A stretch of 23,014 nt of DNA from Burkholderiaceae bacterium (lineage in GTDB: Bacteria; Pseudomonadota; Gammaproteobacteria; Burkholderiales; Burkholderiaceae_F): NCBI GenBank assembly GCA_013813185.1, contig JACCSD010000171.1, positions 1 through 23,014 of the forward strand, given 5' to 3'. Shown here piece by piece: positions 20,351-23,014 of the stretch. Under the pieces are notes generated by a model. It made no database searches. It had not been told where the DNA came from and worked only from the letters and a program-made list of their open reading frames with translations. Position numbers and translations under genes: made by a program. How positions within the stretch are numbered: the stretch's first letter is position 1; every line of letters starts with the position of its first letter.

Positions 20351-21847
20351 ATGGCCAAGTTCGTACTTGCGCTCGATCAGGGGACGACAAGCTCGCGTGC
20401 GATCGTGTTCGATCGGCGCGGGCGGATCATCGCCAGCGCGCAGCAGGAGTTCCGGCAGATTTTTCCGCAACCGGGGTGGGTTGAGCACGATGCGGGTGAA
20501 ATCTGGTCGACTCAGCTGCAATGCGCGCAATCTGCATTGCGTCAGGCCGGCGCGAGCGCGCGCGACGTCGCCGCGATCGGCGTGACCAACCAGCGCGAAA
20601 CGACGGTGATCTGGGATCGCGCCACCGGCACCCCGATCGCGAACGCGATCGTTTGGCAAGATCGCCGCACGGCCGAGCAATGCCGAGCGCTGCGCGAGCG
20701 CGGCGTCGAATCCCGCGTCACCGAGAAAACGGGGCTGCTGCTGGATCCGTACTTTTCAGCGACCAAGGTCGCATGGCTTCTCGACCACGTGCCCGGCGCA
20801 CGCGCACGCGCCACCCGCGGCGACTTGGCGTTCGGCACGATCGATACGTGGCTGATCTGGAACCTCACCGGCGGCGCCGAGCATGTCACCGACGTCAGCA
20901 ACGCGTCGCGCACGTTGCTACTGGATCTTCATTCGCTCGAATGGAGCGACGAACTGCTCGAACTGTTCAACGTTCCGCGCGGGTTGCTGCCGCGCGTTAG
21001 TGCGTCGAGTGAAGTGATGGGCACGACGCTGCCGGCGCTTTTTGGTGAACCGATTTCGATTGCCGGAAACGCCGGCGATCAACAGGCCGCCACGTTCGGC
21101 CAGGCGTGCTTCAGCAAGGGCATGGCGAAAAATACCATCGGCACCGGCGCTTTCATGTTGATGAATGTCGGCGCGCGGCCGCAGGCGTCGAACAACCGAT
21201 TGCTGGCGACGGCGGGATGGAAGCTTGCGCAACCAGAAAGCATTTCGTACATGCTCGAAGGCAGCGTCTTCGTAGCGGGCGCTGTGGTGCAGTGGCTGCG
21301 TGACGGGCTCGGCCTGATCGCGCGTTCCGATGACGTGGAAGCGCTGGCACGGCAGGTCGAGGACGACGGCGATGTGGTCCTCGTGCCCGGCTTTGTCGGA
21401 TTGGGAGCGCCGCATTGGGATCCCGATGCGCGCGGGACCATTGTTGGGCTGACGCGCGGCACGACCAGAGCGCACATCGCGCGCGCGGCGCTGCAATCGA
21501 TTGCATTCCAGTCGGCCGACGTACTAGCCGCGATGCAGCGCGATGCGCACCAACCCCTGACCGAGCTTCGGGTCGACGGCGGCGCCGCAAAGAATGACCT
21601 GCTGATGCAATTTCAGGCAGACATCAGCGGCGTGCCGGTGGTACGGCCCGCAGTGACGGAAACGACGGCGTTGGGCGCTGCCTACCTCGCAGGGCTGGCG
21701 ACCGGCGTTTGGGCCAACCTCGATGAGATAGCGCAGCTATGGCGCGCCGAGCGGCGATTCGAGCCTGCAATGGACGCGGCGCGGCGTGATGAACTCATTG
21801 CACGCTGGCACCGGGCGGTCGAGCGCTCGCGGCACTGGGCCGCATGA
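20351..21847 (+). CDS. glpK: Glycerol kinase
   Basis: The start is the ATG at 20351, which gives MAKFVLALDQGTTSSRAIVFD, the standard glycerol kinase N-terminus. The open frame extends upstream to 20051, but that part overlaps the Bug gene and is spurious. The 498-residue length is typical. FGGY-family features are DQGTTSSR (phosphate binding), TNQRETTVIWDRATG, GTIDTWLIWNLTGG, SIAGNAGDQQAATFGQ, KNTIGTGAFMLMN, and DGGAAKNDLLMQFQADISGVPVVRP near the C-terminus. It phosphorylates glycerol to sn-glycerol 3-phosphate with ATP in the cytosol. Its stop overlaps the start of glpD (ATGA), so the two steps of glycerol use are coupled. No GlpF or GlpR gene is in the window. Confidence 0.97.
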   Translation: MAKFVLALDQGTTSSRAIVFDRRGRIIASAQQEFRQIFPQPGWVEHDAGEIWSTQLQCAQSALRQAGASARDVAAIGVTNQRETTVIWDRATGTPIANAIVWQDRRTAEQCRALRERGVESRVTEKTGLLLDPYFSATKVAWLLDHVPGARARATRGDLAFGTIDTWLIWNLTGGAEHVTDVSNASRTLLLDLHSLEWSDELLELFNVPRGLLPRVSASSEVMGTTLPALFGEPISIAGNAGDQQAATFGQACFSKGMAKNTIGTGAFMLMNVGARPQASNNRLLATAGWKLAQPESISYMLEGSVFVAGAVVQWLRDGLGLIARSDDVEALARQVEDDGDVVLVPGFVGLGAPHWDPDARGTIVGLTRGTTRAHIARAALQSIAFQSADVLAAMQRDAHQPLTELRVDGGAAKNDLLMQFQADISGVPVVRPAVTETTALGAAYLAGLATGVWANLDEIAQLWRAERRFEPAMDAARRDELIARWHRAVERSRHWAA

Positions 21848-23014
21848 GTTCTGCCGCGGTGATCGAGCGCAAACATTTACTCGCGCAGCTGCGCGAACCC
21901 ATTGTCTGGGACGTAGTTGTCATCGGCGGCGGTGCAACGGGTCTGGGGATAGCCCTTGATGCAGCTGCGCGCGGCTTTCGCACAGCGCTAATCGAAGCGC
22001 GTGACTTTGCAAGCGGTACATCGAGCCGCAGCACCAAGCTGATTCATGGCGGCGTGCGCTATCTGGCGCAGGGCAATGTGAAGCTGGTTCGCGAGGCGCT
22101 CTCGGAGAGAGCGTTGCTGCTGTCCAATGCCCCAGGGCTGGTGAGGCCGCTTAAATTCGTCGTCCCATGTTATCGACCATTGGAGCGCGAGTTCATGCGC
22201 GTGGGCTTGGGAATCTACGATGCGCTAGCCGGCAAGCGCGGCGTCGGCGATACGCATTGGTTGTCCCGCTCGGAGACGATCGCCCAATCACCAGGCGTCA
22301 AGACTGATGGTTTGATGGGCGGCGTCGCCTATTGGGACGCGCAGTTTGACGACGCGCGCCTTGCAATTGCACTGATGCGCACGGCAGTGCGTATCGGCGC
22401 CGTGGCTATCAACTACGTCGAAGTCGATCGGCTCGAGTTGACTGGCGGCCGCGTGAGCGCGACTGTTGCGCGCGATACGCAAACCGGAGAGCGCCTTGAA
22501 TTGCACGCGAAGGTCGTGTTCAACGCCACCGGGGTCTGGGCGGACGATCTGCGGCGGCTCGCAGACAGTGCGGCAGCGGCGCTGACTACCACCAGCCGTG
22601 GTTCTCATATCGTGTTACCCGGTTCGTTCCTGCCCGGCACCACCGGCATGATGATTCCAAGAACAGTCGATGGTCGTGTGCTGTTTGCTATTCCCTGGCA
22701 TAGTCGGCTGATGCTCGGCACCACCGATATCGCCGTCAACGGCGCATCGTGGGAGCCCGATGCTTCGGAGGTCGAGATCGAGTTCATTCTCGACACTGCG
22801 CGCAGCTATCTTCAATCGCCGCCGTGTACTGGCGACGTGCTGGCGACCTTTGCGGGACTACGGCCACTATTCTCGCCGCGCGCGGCGCAAGCAACCAAGG
22901 CAATCTCGCGCGAGCACGCGATCGTGATCGAGCACCAAAACCTTGTGACTGTGGTCGGCGGCAAGTGGACCACGTATCGCAAGATGGCGCTCGATGCACT
23001 TGCTCAGGCCGCTG
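21844..23014 (+). CDS. glpD: Aerobic glycerol-3-phosphate dehydrogenase, 3' end cut by window
   Basis: I translated this by hand from the ATG at 21844. It is open for 390 codons to the window edge; the family is about 500 residues. It shows the FAD-binding WDVVVIGGGATGLGIALDAA (about 21-40, GGGATG), RDFASGTSSRSTKLIHGGVRYL (about 54-75), FNATGVWADDL, and HIVLPGSF. GTTDIAVNG and AGLRPLFS are followed by VVGGKWTTYRKMA close to the edge. It oxidises glycerol 3-phosphate to dihydroxyacetone phosphate, feeding electrons to ubiquinone at the inner membrane face. The 4-base overlap with glpK gives a compact glycerol-utilisation operon. The residues read VWDVVVIG in frame, without disruptions, so the visible part is intact. 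Confidence 0.96.
   Translation, partial: MSSAAVIERKHLLAQLREPIVWDVVVIGGGATGLGIALDAAARGFRTALIEARDFASGTSSRSTKLIHGGVRYLAQGNVKLVREALSERALLLSNAPGLVRPLKFVVPCYRPLEREFMRVGLGIYDALAGKRGVGDTHWLSRSETIAQSPGVKTDGLMGGVAYWDAQFDDARLAIALMRTAVRIGAVAINYVEVDRLELTGGRVSATVARDTQTGERLELHAKVVFNATGVWADDLRRLADSAAAALTTTSRGSHIVLPGSFLPGTTGMMIPRTVDGRVLFAIPWHSRLMLGTTDIAVNGASWEPDASEVEIEFILDTARSYLQSPPCTGDVLATFAGLRPLFSPRAAQATKAISREHAIVIEHQNLVTVVGGKWTTYRKMALDALAQAA

Noticed and set aside
19514..20680. 388-codon minus-strand frame spanning the Bug gene and glpK start
   Set aside because: Arg/Asp-rich shadow of the Bug gene in another frame, crossing a divergent promoter.
1..23014. CRISPR arrays, tRNA or rRNA genes, insertion sequences
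   Set aside because: No regularly spaced repeats, cloverleaf-like sequence, rRNA segments, transposase motifs or terminal inverted repeats were seen on either strand.

Overview
The window looks like a chromosomal segment of a GC-rich betaproteobacterium, probably Burkholderiales. The grounds are GC-biased codon use, a Bug/TctC-type solute-binding protein, a BdhA-type 3-hydroxybutyrate dehydrogenase, and dense catabolic operons with ATGA overlaps. This is an inference from gene content; there is no rRNA or marker gene. I saw no tRNA, rRNA, CRISPR array, insertion sequence or prophage gene.

Left part (1-8354, all minus strand). Transcription runs right to left: nitrilase-superfamily amidohydrolase, MmgE/PrpD protein, a higBA toxin-antitoxin pair whose toxin lacks its N-terminus, a decayed FitA-type antitoxin, acyl-CoA dehydrogenase, AMP-forming acyl-CoA ligase, crotonase, a LysE-type exporter, a broken glutathione S-transferase, and an FAD amine oxidase cut by the window edge. 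Many junctions overlap by 1-4 bases. The toxin-antitoxin debris sits at the seam between two metabolic gene sets.

Centre (8388-15875). This is a quaternary-ammonium (glycine betaine type) uptake and catabolism locus. A four-gene ABC importer (permease, CBS-ATPase, permease, binding protein) is transcribed leftward. It diverges from a betaine-homocysteine S-methyltransferase gene. Beyond that, on the minus strand, lies an operon of a Rieske oxygenase of the quaternary-ammonium type, a GbdR/CdhR-like AraC regulator and a GFA-family zinc protein. A reasonable reading is that betaine is imported and then demethylated either by methyl transfer to homocysteine or by oxidation, which releases formaldehyde. 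The FAD amine oxidase at the left edge could act on later methylglycines. The same 6-7 base inverted motif occurs in both regulatory regions.

Right part (16057-23014). A small four-helix membrane protein and 3-hydroxybutyrate dehydrogenase (minus) are preceded by a 30-codon upstream ORF that overlaps the dehydrogenase start. Next come an aryl-CoA ligase and a Bug-type binding protein (minus), and a divergent glpK-glpD operon (plus), with glpD cut by the right edge.

No wholly new system is obvious. The most notable points are the eroded toxin-antitoxin seam, the compact betaine-demethylation operon with a possible formaldehyde-handling partner, a CaiA/CaiC/CaiD-like trio whose crotonase lacks the usual glutamates, and the coupled small ORF ahead of the hydroxybutyrate dehydrogenase.
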